DNA from: JAVBMU01 sp031551755 | GTDB lineage: Bacteria; Actinomycetota; Actinomycetes; Actinomycetales; Cellulomonadaceae | Length of the DNA: 64,000 nucleotides | Assembly: GCA_031551755.1 (NCBI GenBank) | Contig: JAVBNE010000013.1 | Coordinates: 155,226-219,225 of the forward strand | Direction: 5' to 3' | Shown: one piece after another, positions 1 through 8,680 of the stretch | Numbering within the stretch: position 1 is the first letter of the stretch | How the letters are laid out: each line of letters opens with the position of its first letter | Position numbers and translations under genes: made by a program | The notes under the pieces: generated by a model | What the model was told of the DNA's origin: nothing | Databases searched by the model: none | The model's input: the letters and a program-made list of their open reading frames with translations, nothing else

Positions 1-1961
1 TCGGGGACGAGCGCGTCGACCCGCGCCCAACGCTCATCCAGGGACGTCATCGACGTGATGTGACCGCGCCGCGTGGACAAGTCACTCATGACATCACCCT
101 GGCCATCGATCGGCACCGTGACCTCCACCGCACTGACGGGCTCCAAAACGACAGTGCCCGCGGCGGCCAGCGCTTCCCGCAGACCCACGCCCGCAGCTGT
201 TCGAAAGGCCATGTCGGAGGAATCCACGGAATGCGATTTACCGTCATACACCTCGACGCGAAGATCGACGACCGGGTAACCATGGACGCCACCGGCCGCC
301 ATCGCCTCAGTGATGCCGCGCTCCACGGCCGCCATGTAATGCCGCGGCACGGACCCGCCCACGGTCGCATCGACGAACTCGAAGCCGCCCCCACGGGGAA
401 GCGGCGACACCCGGAGCTGCACCACCGCGAACTGCCCGTGGCCCCCCGACTGCTTCTTGACCTTGCCCTCGGCCTCGACCTTCTTCGTGATCGTCTCCCG
501 GTAGGGAATCTGCACCGGCTCCGTCTCCACATGCACCCCGAAGGTACGCGCCAGTCTCTCAAGCGCGACCGCCAGGTGGGTATCCCCAAGCCCCCCGAGC
601 ACAGCCTGTGAACCAGTCAGATCGGCATGCAGCGTCGGATCCTCCGCGCACAGCCGGGTCAGGGCAGCCGAGAGCTTGTCGTCGTCGGCCTGGGTGAGCG
701 GCTTGAGCGCCACGCGGTATGCCGGAACCCGTTCGGGCCTGGACGGCACGACCACCGGCACCGTACTGCCGGACAGGACCGTACCCGTCCGGACGCTGGT
801 GAGTTTCGCAGCGGCCGCGATCTGCCCGGCCACCACCTCGTCGACCGGCAGGTGTTCGCGGCCCCGGAGCCGGAAGTAGCCGTGCAGTCGCTCCTCCTCG
901 CCGGTCGTCGTGTTCGTCAACCGCAAGGACGGCGTCAGGGTGCCGGAGAGCACCTTGAACACGGACAGCTGCCCGACGAAGGGATCGATGACGGTGCGGA
1001 AAACGTGTACCAGGGGGTCGCCGGCCGGGTCGGCGGCAACCTCCAACCGTGCGGAATCCTCCGTGACGGCACCGCCCTCCCCCGTGACCATCACCGTCGC
1101 CGGCCGGTCGACGGGGGCCGAGCCGAGCGCGCAGAGCAGATCGGCGACCCGGTCCACGCCGACCCCGGTCAGCGCCGAACAGAGCACCACGGGGAAGGCC
1201 TCGCGACGGCGAACCTCGCAGGCCAGGGTGTGCTCGAGTTCCTCGACGGCCGGTTCCTCCCCCGCGAGGTAGCGCTCCAGCTGGTCGTCGTCGTGGGTGA
1301 CGATCTCCTCGACGACCTCGTCATGCAGGGTATGTTCTTCAGCGGCCAGGTCGACAGGCAGCTTCTCAGTGTGGTGGGAGCCGTCCGGGTCGTATTCGAA
1401 GGCATCCCCGCTCAGCACATCGGCCACCCCGTGCAGGTTCTCCTCCTCGCCAATGGGCAGTTCCAATGGCACGACCTGCGGGCCGAAGACCTCCTGGAGT
1501 TCGCTGACCACGGTCCGGAAATCGGCGCGCGCCCGGTCTTCCTTCGTGACGACGATCAGACACGGCACACCGGCCGCCTCACAGGCCCGCCAGGCGTCCT
1601 CGGTGCCCGCCTGGACGCCGTCCACCGCACTGATGACCACCAGGGCGAGGTCGGCGACGGTCAGTGCCGCATCCAGCCCACCGGCGAAATCCGCATATCC
1701 AGGAGCGTCCAAGAGCGTGACGTCATAGGCACCTTCTGGCGTCTTCCAGGAGAACTGGGCGGCGGCCAGGCTCACGGAGATCTTGCGTGCGATCTCCTCT
1801 GGTTCGTGATCACAGACGGTCGTGCCGTCCTCGATCGTGCCCGCTCGGGAGATCGCACCGGCACGATGCAGGATCGCCTCGACGAGCGTGGTCTTGCCCG
1901 CACTCGTGTGTCCGACGACGGCGACGTTCCGGATCGCCTGGGGCAAGATCGCAGCGGCCAT
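1..1961 (-). CDS. fusA2: Elongation factor G-like protein (EF-G2/FusA2 type), 3' end cut by window edge
   Basis: About 653 residues are visible and the C-terminus lies beyond the left edge. The protein opens MAAAILPQAIRNVAVVGHTS, containing a GHTSAGKT P-loop at residues 17-24, followed by the G3-type LLDAPGYADF and a VVTKEDR-type G4 region. Later segments have the EF-G domain III-V character, for example the QSGGHGQFAVVQLRV stretch. The N-terminus lacks the usual switch sequence of canonical EF-G and resembles the actinobacterial second EF-G-like family (M. tuberculosis FusA2), a GTPase of uncertain role that is not the main translocase. The ATG at 1961 follows an AGGGAGGG ribosome site. Family assignment is firm; cellular role is not. 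Confidence 0.85.
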   Translation of the reverse strand, partial: MAAAILPQAIRNVAVVGHTSAGKTTLVEAILHRAGAISRAGTIEDGTTVCDHEPEEIARKISVSLAAAQFSWKTPEGAYDVTLLDAPGYADFAGGLDAALTVADLALVVISAVDGVQAGTEDAWRACEAAGVPCLIVVTKEDRARADFRTVVSELQEVFGPQVVPLELPIGEEENLHGVADVLSGDAFEYDPDGSHHTEKLPVDLAAEEHTLHDEVVEEIVTHDDDQLERYLAGEEPAVEELEHTLACEVRRREAFPVVLCSALTGVGVDRVADLLCALGSAPVDRPATVMVTGEGGAVTEDSARLEVAADPAGDPLVHVFRTVIDPFVGQLSVFKVLSGTLTPSLRLTNTTTGEEERLHGYFRLRGREHLPVDEVVAGQIAAAAKLTSVRTGTVLSGSTVPVVVPSRPERVPAYRVALKPLTQADDDKLSAALTRLCAEDPTLHADLTGSQAVLGGLGDTHLAVALERLARTFGVHVETEPVQIPYRETITKKVEAEGKVKKQSGGHGQFAVVQLRVSPLPRGGGFEFVDATVGGSVPRHYMAAVERGITEAMAAGGVHGYPVVDLRVEVYDGKSHSVDSSDMAFRTAAGVGLREALAAAGTVVLEPVSAVEVTVPIDGQGDVMSDLSTRRGHITSMTSLDERWARVDALVP

Positions 1962-2014
1962 GAGGCCCTCCCTTGGGTACACCTGCGCGTGCCCCTCAGG
2001 CTAATGACTTCCGG

Positions 2015-2057
2015 CGAGACAACCTAGCCCACACGAAACATGGACCAGGTTGTCTCG
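2015..2057. promoter_or_regulatory. Perfect 11-bp inverted repeat upstream of fusA2-like gene
   Basis: CGAGACAACCT at 2015-2025 is repeated in inverse as AGGTTGTCTCG at 2047-2057, with a 21-base spacer. It lies 54-96 bases upstream of the fusA2-like start and about 250 bases upstream of the divergent TROVE gene. It could be a two-site operator or a 5' leader hairpin; which one cannot be told from sequence. The rest of the 1962-2308 gap shows no further gene. Confidence 0.45.
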
Positions 2058-2308
2058 TTCTCGCGCTCGGGTCTCGTCGCTCTCCGGCCCGGCATGGGAA
2101 CCCATGCCCACAGCAGCCGACGCGCCCAGCCCGCTGTGGCCACCGGCCAAAGGCCTTGTTTCCGCCCGGACCTCACGGCTAGCATGCCCCCGGGTCGACC
2201 GCGGGGCCTCGCACGCCACTTCCGAAATCGCTACACACGATTACTCCGTCTGCTGGCGTTCTCCTTTCCCCCGGTCGGCCCAATTCCTGTCCCCCGCCGA
2301 GGAGAGTC

Positions 2309-3769
2309 ATGACCCGAGCCGACGTCGTCGCGACAGAGGATCTCCTGACTTTCCTCGGCGCCGCGACGACCGACACCCACCAGCGCGAGTTCTACGCGCC
2401 ACAGCCGACCGGGCCATCACTAGGCTTCCTGCACGACTACGCGCGCGTGAACTACCGCACCCTGTACGCGGCCACCCTCGCGCTGCGGATCAACGACCTG
2501 AACGCCGCCTTGATCATCGAGAACCTGCTCGCGAGCGGAGCCGAGACCACAGCCGAGGGCCGGCGAACCGAGGGCGAGCTGATTGCCGCCCGGCTCCGGA
2601 CGATGCCACCGCAACGGGTGTACCGGCTCTTGGCGCGACTGTGCCAGGCAGGGAACAACAACCGCCGTCTGCGGGCGATCGCCGGAGAGTGGCTCACGGG
2701 CCGCGACCTGGCCTTCGACGCCGTGAAGTACCGCCGGCCGATGCGGATCGTCGTGCGGCATCTGCACCTCCCTGTCCCGACCGAGGTCGCCCTCGTACTG
2801 CGGGCACACGCGTGGCGCACGCGGCATTTCGAGACGCCGCTCCTGGAGACGTGGCGACGGGCGCACTACGAACGCGCGTCGCTGTACGACCTCCCCTTCA
2901 CCGTCGCCGAAGGGCTCGCGGCCTCCCGCGGAGTCAAGCGCGAACTGCTGGTGGCCCATGGTCGCCTGACCGCGACGGAACGGCTGCGCCTACAGTCCTC
3001 GGCCGAGGGGATACAGGTGGACCTCGGCTTCGACCTGGCGCGGGCTCCCCTGACCCGGCTCGCGGCCTACGTCTTGTCGCTCGACACCGAGTCCCGCAAG
3101 CGCCGCATGGTCGAGCTCGACGACGCGCTGCGCGCGTCCGCATTGCGTACGGCTGGAGCCGAGGCCGGAACGTGGGGTGACGTGCAGGCGGTGCTCGACG
3201 ACTCGTACTCGTCGTCGGGGTCCACCGAGAAACGTCAGCGGCCGCTCGTGGTGGCGGTGGCATGCGCGTACCTGCTTGAGGCGCTGGCGGATCGACTGAC
3301 TCTCCGGTGGACCTCGGGCCGGCGCGAGAGCCCGCTCTTCGCGATGGCACACGGGGCCACCGACCTGGCGAACCCCGTCCTCGACGCCCTGACGGACGAA
3401 CCCGACCGGCTTGTGATCGTCTCGGACGGCGTCGACACCAGCCCGCCGGGTGCCGCAAGCGAAGTCCTCCGGGTCTGGTCAGGGCGGATCGATGACGGGT
3501 CGACGTCCGTCGTGCACCTCAACCCGGTGTCTGAGTCCTTCGGGGTCCGGACCCTGACGCCCGCGGTTGCCACGCTCGGCATCCGCGACGCCGAGGACCT
3601 CCCGATGCTCGTCGAACTGGCGAGGTTCGCGACCGGACGGGCGACGCACGCCGAGTTCACCGAGTACCTGGCGTCGAAGGCGACGGCCTTCCTCGGGCAA
3701 CAGCGAGAAGAAGACCCCGGCGAGCCCGGCCGCCCGGACGAACCGCGGACGAAGGGGACGAAACCGTGA
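2309..3769 (+). CDS. TROVE-like (Ro60-type) RNA-binding protein with C-terminal vWA domain
   Basis: 486 residues; ATG preceded by a GAGGAG ribosome site. Residues about 10-260 are helical and HEAT-like. A stretch at 121-155 (AIAGEWL..., LAFDAVKYRR, then VVRHLHLPVP) matches the TROVE pattern of Ro60/Rsr proteins, in which a KYxxR segment is followed by a RLxHP-like segment. The C-terminal part looks like a von Willebrand A domain with a MIDAS: D297-x-S299-x-S301, a likely metal threonine at T351 and an acidic VIVSDGVD strand around 369-375. Ro60 proteins bind misfolded RNA and Y RNAs. The assignment is by motif reading and is moderate. It is translationally coupled to the next gene (GTGA overlap), which supports a two-protein unit. 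No Y RNA was recognised nearby. Confidence 0.55.
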   Translation: MTRADVVATEDLLTFLGAATTDTHQREFYAPQPTGPSLGFLHDYARVNYRTLYAATLALRINDLNAALIIENLLASGAETTAEGRRTEGELIAARLRTMPPQRVYRLLARLCQAGNNNRRLRAIAGEWLTGRDLAFDAVKYRRPMRIVVRHLHLPVPTEVALVLRAHAWRTRHFETPLLETWRRAHYERASLYDLPFTVAEGLAASRGVKRELLVAHGRLTATERLRLQSSAEGIQVDLGFDLARAPLTRLAAYVLSLDTESRKRRMVELDDALRASALRTAGAEAGTWGDVQAVLDDSYSSSGSTEKRQRPLVVAVACAYLLEALADRLTLRWTSGRRESPLFAMAHGATDLANPVLDALTDEPDRLVIVSDGVDTSPPGAASEVLRVWSGRIDDGSTSVVHLNPVSESFGVRTLTPAVATLGIRDAEDLPMLVELARFATGRATHAEFTEYLASKATAFLGQQREEDPGEPGRPDEPRTKGTKP

Positions 3770-4977
3770 CCGGTCCAGCGAAGGAATCGCCTGCCTCCGA
3801 TCAGGGCTTGCCGAGGGCGCTGGACCTCTCCGGCCTCACCCCGCGGCCACCGCAATCGTGGGGCGGGGTGCGGCTGGTGCCGCTCGTCCGCCGGCGCCCG
3901 GTGAGCGGAATCCGGCTCGACGCCCGAGCCGTCGGCGAGACGATTGCCGTGTCCACCCGCGAGCGCAACACGCTCATCGGCTACGTCCCGCATGCCTACA
4001 TCGCGACCTGGACCTCCGACGGATCGCCGGCTGCGTCCTATGGGACCCAGCTGTTGCGCCCGCAGAGCGAACCGCACGTCGCCGAGCTCGGACTCCGCAG
4101 GCTCGTGCAGCGCAAGCGCCGCAAACCTCGCGAAGACCAGGCGCAGAACCGGGTGCGGTTCCTACCGTTGGCGCTGGCTCTCGACGGATTGCTTGGGCTG
4201 GAGTTCGGTGGCTCGGACATCGCGTGGCGCTACTTGTCCCGAGCGGCACTGCGGAACGGGCTGAGCCCCCGGGTTGAGGTGTCGATAAGTGGGTACGCGG
4301 TGCCGGGATTGGAGGAGGCGCTGCGCGTCTTCGAGATCGAGGACGGCCAAAGCGGCGTGCTCGTCTACGTGGCCGATCAACTGGTCTCGGCCTTTGTCAC
4401 ACCACACCCCGCCGACTACCGGGCACTGCATGCGAGCCTGGTGCTCGATCAGTTCGGGGATGTCTTCTACGAGCCCGGATTCCAGCACGCCGCGCCGCAT
4501 GGGGCCGATTCGCGGCTGGGCACCCGGTTGCCCGATGTCGATTCGCTGGCGGAGCTGCGCGCAGCCCTCACCGCCGCGACCGATACCTGGGCCAGCGGCG
4601 CGTCCGGTTCCTGGCTCGGACCGGACCTGTTCGGCGTGCTCATGTTCGACGACATGTACCAGATGGGCCCGTTCACGCTCACCCGCTTTCTGTCGTCCTT
4701 CACCCTCGACGAGCCGAATCACCTCGGCGAAGCCATCGTCGACGACGAGGGTGCGGTCGCCTATTTGCACACCTATCGGCTGTCGGGGAAGCAGGTACGC
4801 ACCGGCCGGCTGCTGAGCGCGTTGCGGGAAGCGGAATGGAACCTGCCCGAGGTGGCCCGGGTGCTCGACACGGACACCGACGGCGTCCTGCGCGAGCTCG
4901 CCGCAATCGGGCTGGAGGGCATCGTCGGCCGTGCGGTGTTGGCGGGCTGGCAGGCTCGCCAACGGCGGTTGGGGTGA
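3766..4977 (+). CDS. ARPP-2-like domain protein, partner of the TROVE-vWA protein
   Basis: 403 residues; GTG start overlapping the upstream stop (GTGA). Signature segments are SGLTPRPPQSWGGVRLVPLV near residue 22, then AYIATWTSDG and AASYGTQLL, an RFLPLALALDGLLGLEFGG segment, and VPGLEEALRVFEIEDGQSG with GVLVYVADQL. These resemble the ARPP-2 family (ADP-ribosylglycohydrolase and rhodanese-phosphatase associated protein), recalled from comparative-genomic work on conflict and RNA-repair systems; no biochemical activity is established. Residues about 345-395 form a short helical unit that looks like a Fis/HTH_8-type helix-turn-helix. It always reads as one transcript with the TROVE-vWA gene here. 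No ADP-ribosylglycohydrolase or phosphatase gene is adjacent, so the module is minimal. Confidence 0.5.
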   Translation: MTGPAKESPASDQGLPRALDLSGLTPRPPQSWGGVRLVPLVRRRPVSGIRLDARAVGETIAVSTRERNTLIGYVPHAYIATWTSDGSPAASYGTQLLRPQSEPHVAELGLRRLVQRKRRKPREDQAQNRVRFLPLALALDGLLGLEFGGSDIAWRYLSRAALRNGLSPRVEVSISGYAVPGLEEALRVFEIEDGQSGVLVYVADQLVSAFVTPHPADYRALHASLVLDQFGDVFYEPGFQHAAPHGADSRLGTRLPDVDSLAELRAALTAATDTWASGASGSWLGPDLFGVLMFDDMYQMGPFTLTRFLSSFTLDEPNHLGEAIVDDEGAVAYLHTYRLSGKQVRTGRLLSALREAEWNLPEVARVLDTDTDGVLRELAAIGLEGIVGRAVLAGWQARQRRLG

Positions 4978-5002
4978 CGGCGGGTTCACGACCCGGCGAC
5001 GC

Positions 5003-5785
5003 CTACAGCACGTGTGCCGCGTAGATCCGCAGAGCGTCCCGCACGAAGGTGGCACCGGACTCACCGCCGTAGTTGCGCGCGAATCGCGGGTCGGCGACAT
5101 ACATGTCCGCGAGCCCGAGGATGTACTCCTTGACGGGAGCCGCGCCCGCTCCCGGGGTGCCCGGGACGCCGCTGAGCCACTCGACGTGCCGCCGTGCGAG
5201 TTCCTGAGCCTCCGCGGACTCCGGCGCCATCCCGTCCGAGGCGGCCGCCGACCAGTCGGCCGCGAGTTCGGCGGTGCGCGCCTTCCAGGCGACCCGCTCC
5301 TCCTCGGACATTCCGCGCCACCAGGCATCGGAACGTGCGTAGGCATCCCGTCCCCAGCGTTCCTCGACCTCCTCCTGGTACTGCGTGTGGTCGAAACCGT
5401 CGAACATCGTGTCGGCCATCAGTCGGCCTCCTTCTTCGAGTGTGGTGATCGTGTGGCCCACCGACGCCATCTGCCGGGTCAGCCGGTCCCGCTCCGTGTG
5501 CAGCCAGTCGAGGTGGGTGCGCAGCGCGGAGACTTGAGCGCCCGGGTCCTGGGTGACGGCGTCGCCGAGCACATCTGCGATGACCGGAAGCCCGAGGCCG
5601 AGGTCGCGCAACAGCAGGATGCGCTGCAACCGGACCAGGGCATCGGCGTCGTAGTACCGGTATCCGTTGGAGGCGATCCGGCTGGGTGGCAGCAGTCCGA
5701 TGCCGTCGTAGTGCCGCAGGGTGCGGCTCGTGGTTCCGGTCAGTCGAGCCACCTCTTGGATAGACCAGTCTTTGGTCGTTGCCAT
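5003..5785 (-). CDS. MerR family regulator with TipAS-type drug-recognition domain
   Basis: 260 residues from the ATG at 5785. A GTG three bases earlier is possible but sits only two bases from the AAGGAG ribosome site, so the ATG is preferred. Residues about 5-75 are a MerR winged HTH (WSIQEVARLTGTTSRTLRHY, then GYRYYD). A coiled coil follows at about 75-125. The rest is a TipAS/SkgA-type globular domain (residues about 140-260), which in TipA binds thiopeptides. The gene ends facing the ARPP-2 gene. Its promoter just upstream has the classic MerR geometry, so autoregulation by DNA distortion is likely. Inducer unknown. Confidence 0.85.
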   Translation of the reverse strand: MATTKDWSIQEVARLTGTTSRTLRHYDGIGLLPPSRIASNGYRYYDADALVRLQRILLLRDLGLGLPVIADVLGDAVTQDPGAQVSALRTHLDWLHTERDRLTRQMASVGHTITTLEEGGRLMADTMFDGFDHTQYQEEVEERWGRDAYARSDAWWRGMSEEERVAWKARTAELAADWSAAASDGMAPESAEAQELARRHVEWLSGVPGTPGAGAAPVKEYILGLADMYVADPRFARNYGGESGATFVRDALRIYAAHVL

Positions 5786-5809
5786 CACGACTCCTTCCGT
5801 GCAACACCC

Positions 5810-5840
5810 ACGGTAGAAGTTGACGCAACGTCAATGTCAA
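5810..5840 (-). promoter_or_regulatory. MerR-type promoter/operator of the tipA-like gene
   Basis: On the minus strand TTGACA (5840-5835) is followed by a 19-base spacer and TACCGT (5815-5810, fitting TAnnnT). The spacer holds a dyad, TTGACG-TTG-CGTCAA, at 5834-5820. A 19-bp spacer filled by a dyad is the diagnostic MerR promoter arrangement. It lies between the YwiC-like stop and the regulator start. Confidence 0.6.
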
Positions 5841-5848
5841 GCGGGCAG

Positions 5849-6637
5849 CTACTGGAGGAAGAGCGCGACGACGCCAACGGCGACCGTCGAGAAGATCTCC
5901 CCGATGCCGATCGCCTTCGGTGTAGCGCTGCGACTGGGCATCAGCCACGCACGCGCCGCCAACACGGCGAGCACAGCAGCCGCCAACCACCACGAGGGGT
6001 CATGCCACAGGGCCATCGCGACCGCGCCCACCGTGATGGCCGCGTGATAGGTAACCGAGGCCACCAGGTAGGAACGTCGCCCATGGGCCCGGATCATGGT
6101 CTTGACGTACAACACGGTGCCGAAGAAGTAGGCGAAGAGATAGACCGCGAGCGCCCACACCGGCGTCGGTGCCTCGGCGGCCACCTGCCAGCCGGCGCCG
6201 GAACCGGCCGGCCGACAGGCGGCATAGGCCACCACCGTCATCAGGCTGGCCGCCACCACGAGCAGCCCTCCGGACAGCACCGTGCGCTCCTTACGTTGCG
6301 CCGACGCCCACAGCCCTGCGGCGAGGAACGGCAAGAAGGCCGGCACCCACACGATCAACGCGGCATCGAGCAGCAGGACGATCACTGCACAGGCCGCAGC
6401 GATCGCGGAGTAGGTCACCATCGGCCGCACATACCGGGGGCGACGGCGGGACTTGAGCCAGAGACCGGCCGCGAAGTAGGCAAAGTATCCGACCATCCAG
6501 GTCGCGAAGAGCGGGATGGTCACGGGGCGGGCACCCATATCCTGGATGCCACGCACGGTGCCGACAATGAACGGCAGGACGAGCATCGCCCATGCGCCGT
6601 GATGGTTGGGGACCCACCCCGAAGATCTTCCTGCCAC
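5849..6637 (-). CDS. YwiC-like integral membrane protein
   Basis: 262 residues from the GTG at 6637; a TTG at 6658 in the same frame would add seven residues, and neither has a clear ribosome site. The N-terminal WVPNHHGAWAMLVLPF is the hallmark of the YwiC-like family. About eight hydrophobic segments follow, with a basic loop (KSRRRPRY) between the second and third. Function is unknown in the family; in Bacillus ywiC lies near nitrate-respiration genes. The gene begins 39 bases after the ABC permease stop, so it may be read from that operon. Confidence 0.75.
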   Translation of the reverse strand: MAGRSSGWVPNHHGAWAMLVLPFIVGTVRGIQDMGARPVTIPLFATWMVGYFAYFAAGLWLKSRRRPRYVRPMVTYSAIAAACAVIVLLLDAALIVWVPAFLPFLAAGLWASAQRKERTVLSGGLLVVAASLMTVVAYAACRPAGSGAGWQVAAEAPTPVWALAVYLFAYFFGTVLYVKTMIRAHGRRSYLVASVTYHAAITVGAVAMALWHDPSWWLAAAVLAVLAARAWLMPSRSATPKAIGIGEIFSTVAVGVVALFLQ

Positions 6638-6676
6638 GAAGCCCAGCTTAGTCAGCAAACCGTCGGAAGGCTGTCG

Positions 6677-7537
6677 CTACACCGTTCGCCGGGTCTTGCG
6701 GATACCGACCCACAGGCCCACGACGCACGTCACCGCTCCGGCCACGAAGCCCCACGCCACGCTGGAGTCGGCGAAGGTGCCGCCCAGCAGCGTACGTTCC
6801 GCGTCGACGATGTACGTCAACGGGTTGAATTTCGACGCCGTCTGCATCCACTGTGGGCCGGCCTCGAGCGGGAGCATCATGCCCGACAGGATCAACAGGG
6901 GGAAGAGCAGCGACTGCTGCACACCCCAGAACAGCCACTCGCGACCCTTCGCGGCCAACCCGAGGGCACTGGACAGCGCTCCGACGCCAACGCCGAAGAG
7001 ACCGAGCAGCAACAGGCCGGTCAGAAGCTGCAACGGGTACAGGGTGAAGCCGAACGGCACGCAACACAACACGATGATCAGCCCTTGGACCACCAGCGGT
7101 GCGAACTCCTTGAGCGCCCGGCCGACGAGGATCGACGACCGGTCCAGCGGGGTGGCGAGCTGGCGTTCGTAGGAGCCGGTCATCATCTCGTAGAGCAGGT
7201 TCGACCCCGTCATGGAGGTGCCGAAGAGCGAGATCATCACGATGACGCCCGGCACGAACCATTGCAGCGTCTCGGCCGTCGACCCCCCGCTCGTCGACCC
7301 GCCGAAACCGCCGACCGCGCCGGTGAGCAGCGGCCCGAAGAGCCCGAGGAAGATCAACGGCTGCAGCAGCGAGAAGATCAACGTGAACGGGTCTCGAAGG
7401 ACAAGCAGGATCTCGCGGGTAAAGACGGCGACCGTATCCCCGATGAACTTGGCCGGGCCGGATCGCAGGACGATGTCGGCAGCCTCGGTCCCGGTGGGGG
7501 TGGATGTGGTGGCGGCGGTGGCCGCAGAGCTGTTCAT
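6677..7537 (-). CDS. ABC-2 type drug exporter permease
   Basis: 286 residues from the ATG at 7537; the stop of the ATPase gene and this start overlap as TGATG. An AGGAGG site seven bases upstream favours the ATG over the overlapping GTG at 7540. Six hydrophobic segments begin around residue 45, with the ABC-2 segment YERQLATPLDRSSILVGRAL in the middle, typical of DrrB-like permeases. It pairs with the adjacent ATPase to form a DrrAB-like exporter for drugs or lipids. Substrate cannot be read from sequence. Confidence 0.88.
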   Translation of the reverse strand: MNSSAATAATTSTPTGTEAADIVLRSGPAKFIGDTVAVFTREILLVLRDPFTLIFSLLQPLIFLGLFGPLLTGAVGGFGGSTSGGSTAETLQWFVPGVIVMISLFGTSMTGSNLLYEMMTGSYERQLATPLDRSSILVGRALKEFAPLVVQGLIIVLCCVPFGFTLYPLQLLTGLLLLGLFGVGVGALSSALGLAAKGREWLFWGVQQSLLFPLLILSGMMLPLEAGPQWMQTASKFNPLTYIVDAERTLLGGTFADSSVAWGFVAGAVTCVVGLWVGIRKTRRTV

Positions 7538-8595
7538 CACGCTGCCTCCTCGCGCAGGCTCCGTCCGGTCAGATTCAGGAACACGTCGTCGAGGCTGGCC
7601 TGCTTCAGCTCCGCCGAGCGCACGGTGAAACCGCCGAGGCGCAACCCCTCAATCGCTGCGGGCAGCCGGTCCGCGCCGTGCTGGGTGGAGATGGTCACCC
7701 GGTGCAGGCCGTCCAAGCGGCCAACCGGTCCGTGGTCATCCACCGTCACCTGCCCGACGTCGGGCGGCAACGCCGCCCGGATGCCGGTGGCGCCCGCACC
7801 GGCCGGGCCGGCGAGGCTCGCGTTGCCGGAAGCATCCCCAGCGCCGTCGGCCGCGGCTGCCCCGCCAGCGGCGCTGTCGGCAGCCACCGTGAGCGTGATG
7901 ACATCGTCGGCGTGGTTGTGCTTGAGGTCCCCCGGAGTGGCGTCCGCGATGATCTCGCCGTGGTCGATGATGACCACCCGCTCGGCCATGTTGTCGGCCT
8001 CGTCCAGGTAGTGCGTGGTGAGCACGAGCGTCATGCCGTATTGCTCGCGCATGGCGCCGATGTGCTCCCACAGGTTGGCGCGCGAATGCGGGTCGAGACC
8101 TGTGGTGGGCTCGTCGAGGAAGAGCAGCGGCGGCCGGTTCATCAGCCCGAGGGCGACGTCAAGCCGGCGCTTCTGACCGCCGGAGAGGGACTGAACGGTC
8201 CGCTTCTCCAGGCCAGCCAGATCGAGTGCGGCGAGCAGGTCACTCGCCCGTTTCTTGTACTCACTGGCAGCCAGCCCGTAGAACCTCCCCTGGTTGTGCA
8301 GCTCATCGGCCACCCGGTAGGAGTAGCCGCCGCCGTTGCCTTGCCCGATGTACCCGATCCGGGCGCGTACCTGCGCCGGCTCACGGGCGACGTCGAAGCC
8401 CGCGACCTCCGCGGTCCCCGCAGTCGGCTCCAGGAGGCTGGTCAACATGCGCAGGGTGGTGGACTTGCCTGCGCCATTGGGGCCGAGGAAGGCGACCAAC
8501 TCGCCCTCCCGGACGTCGATATCGATGCCCTTGACGGCCTCGACGGTCTCTTTCTTGCGGTGGAAGGTCTTGGTCAGGCCGCGCGCTCGGATCAC
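7537..8595 (-). CDS. ABC exporter ATP-binding protein (DrrA-like)
   Basis: 352 residues from a GTG at 8595; the frame stays open upstream, but sequence there is not protein-like and is antisense to the TetR gene. Walker A is GPNGAGKST near residue 41, the signature is SLSGGQKRRLD, and Walker B is LLFLDEPTTGLDP. The C-terminus has the DrrA/NodI-type extension with an Ala/Gly-rich insert (around residues 245-275) and the VFLNLTGRSL end. It forms an operon with the permease. The promoter region holds two dyads shared with the divergent TetR gene, which suggests direct repression. Confidence 0.9.
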   Translation of the reverse strand: MIRARGLTKTFHRKKETVEAVKGIDIDVREGELVAFLGPNGAGKSTTLRMLTSLLEPTAGTAEVAGFDVAREPAQVRARIGYIGQGNGGGYSYRVADELHNQGRFYGLAASEYKKRASDLLAALDLAGLEKRTVQSLSGGQKRRLDVALGLMNRPPLLFLDEPTTGLDPHSRANLWEHIGAMREQYGMTLVLTTHYLDEADNMAERVVIIDHGEIIADATPGDLKHNHADDVITLTVAADSAAGGAAAADGAGDASGNASLAGPAGAGATGIRAALPPDVGQVTVDDHGPVGRLDGLHRVTISTQHGADRLPAAIEGLRLGGFTVRSAELKQASLDDVFLNLTGRSLREEAA

Positions 8596-8609
8596 CGATG
8601 CGTCCTTTC

Positions 8610-8654
8610 GTACGCCGTACCGAAATGATCGCCCTACGCTAGCATACGGCGTAC
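8610..8654. promoter_or_regulatory. Paired operator dyads between ABC exporter and tetR gene
   Basis: GTACGCCGTAC at 8610-8620 and ATACGGCGTAC at 8644-8654 are near-identical palindromes, 34 bp centre to centre. A TAGCAT -10 element (8640-8645) for the rightward gene abuts the second. The first lies just upstream of the exporter GTG. This is the expected layout for a TetR protein repressing both itself and the exporter. Confidence 0.6.
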
Positions 8655-8680
8655 GGGAATGGATGATGAGGAGATGAAAG

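Noticed and set aside
2050..3180. Plus-strand 376-codon frame overlapping the TROVE gene
   Set aside because: Arg-rich shadow; the coupled frame at 2309 has the ribosome site and motifs.
4931..8011. A 1026-codon open frame on the plus strand
   Set aside because: It is antisense to the MerR, YwiC-like and ABC genes and its Arg/Gln/His-rich composition is a GC-codon shadow with no domain.
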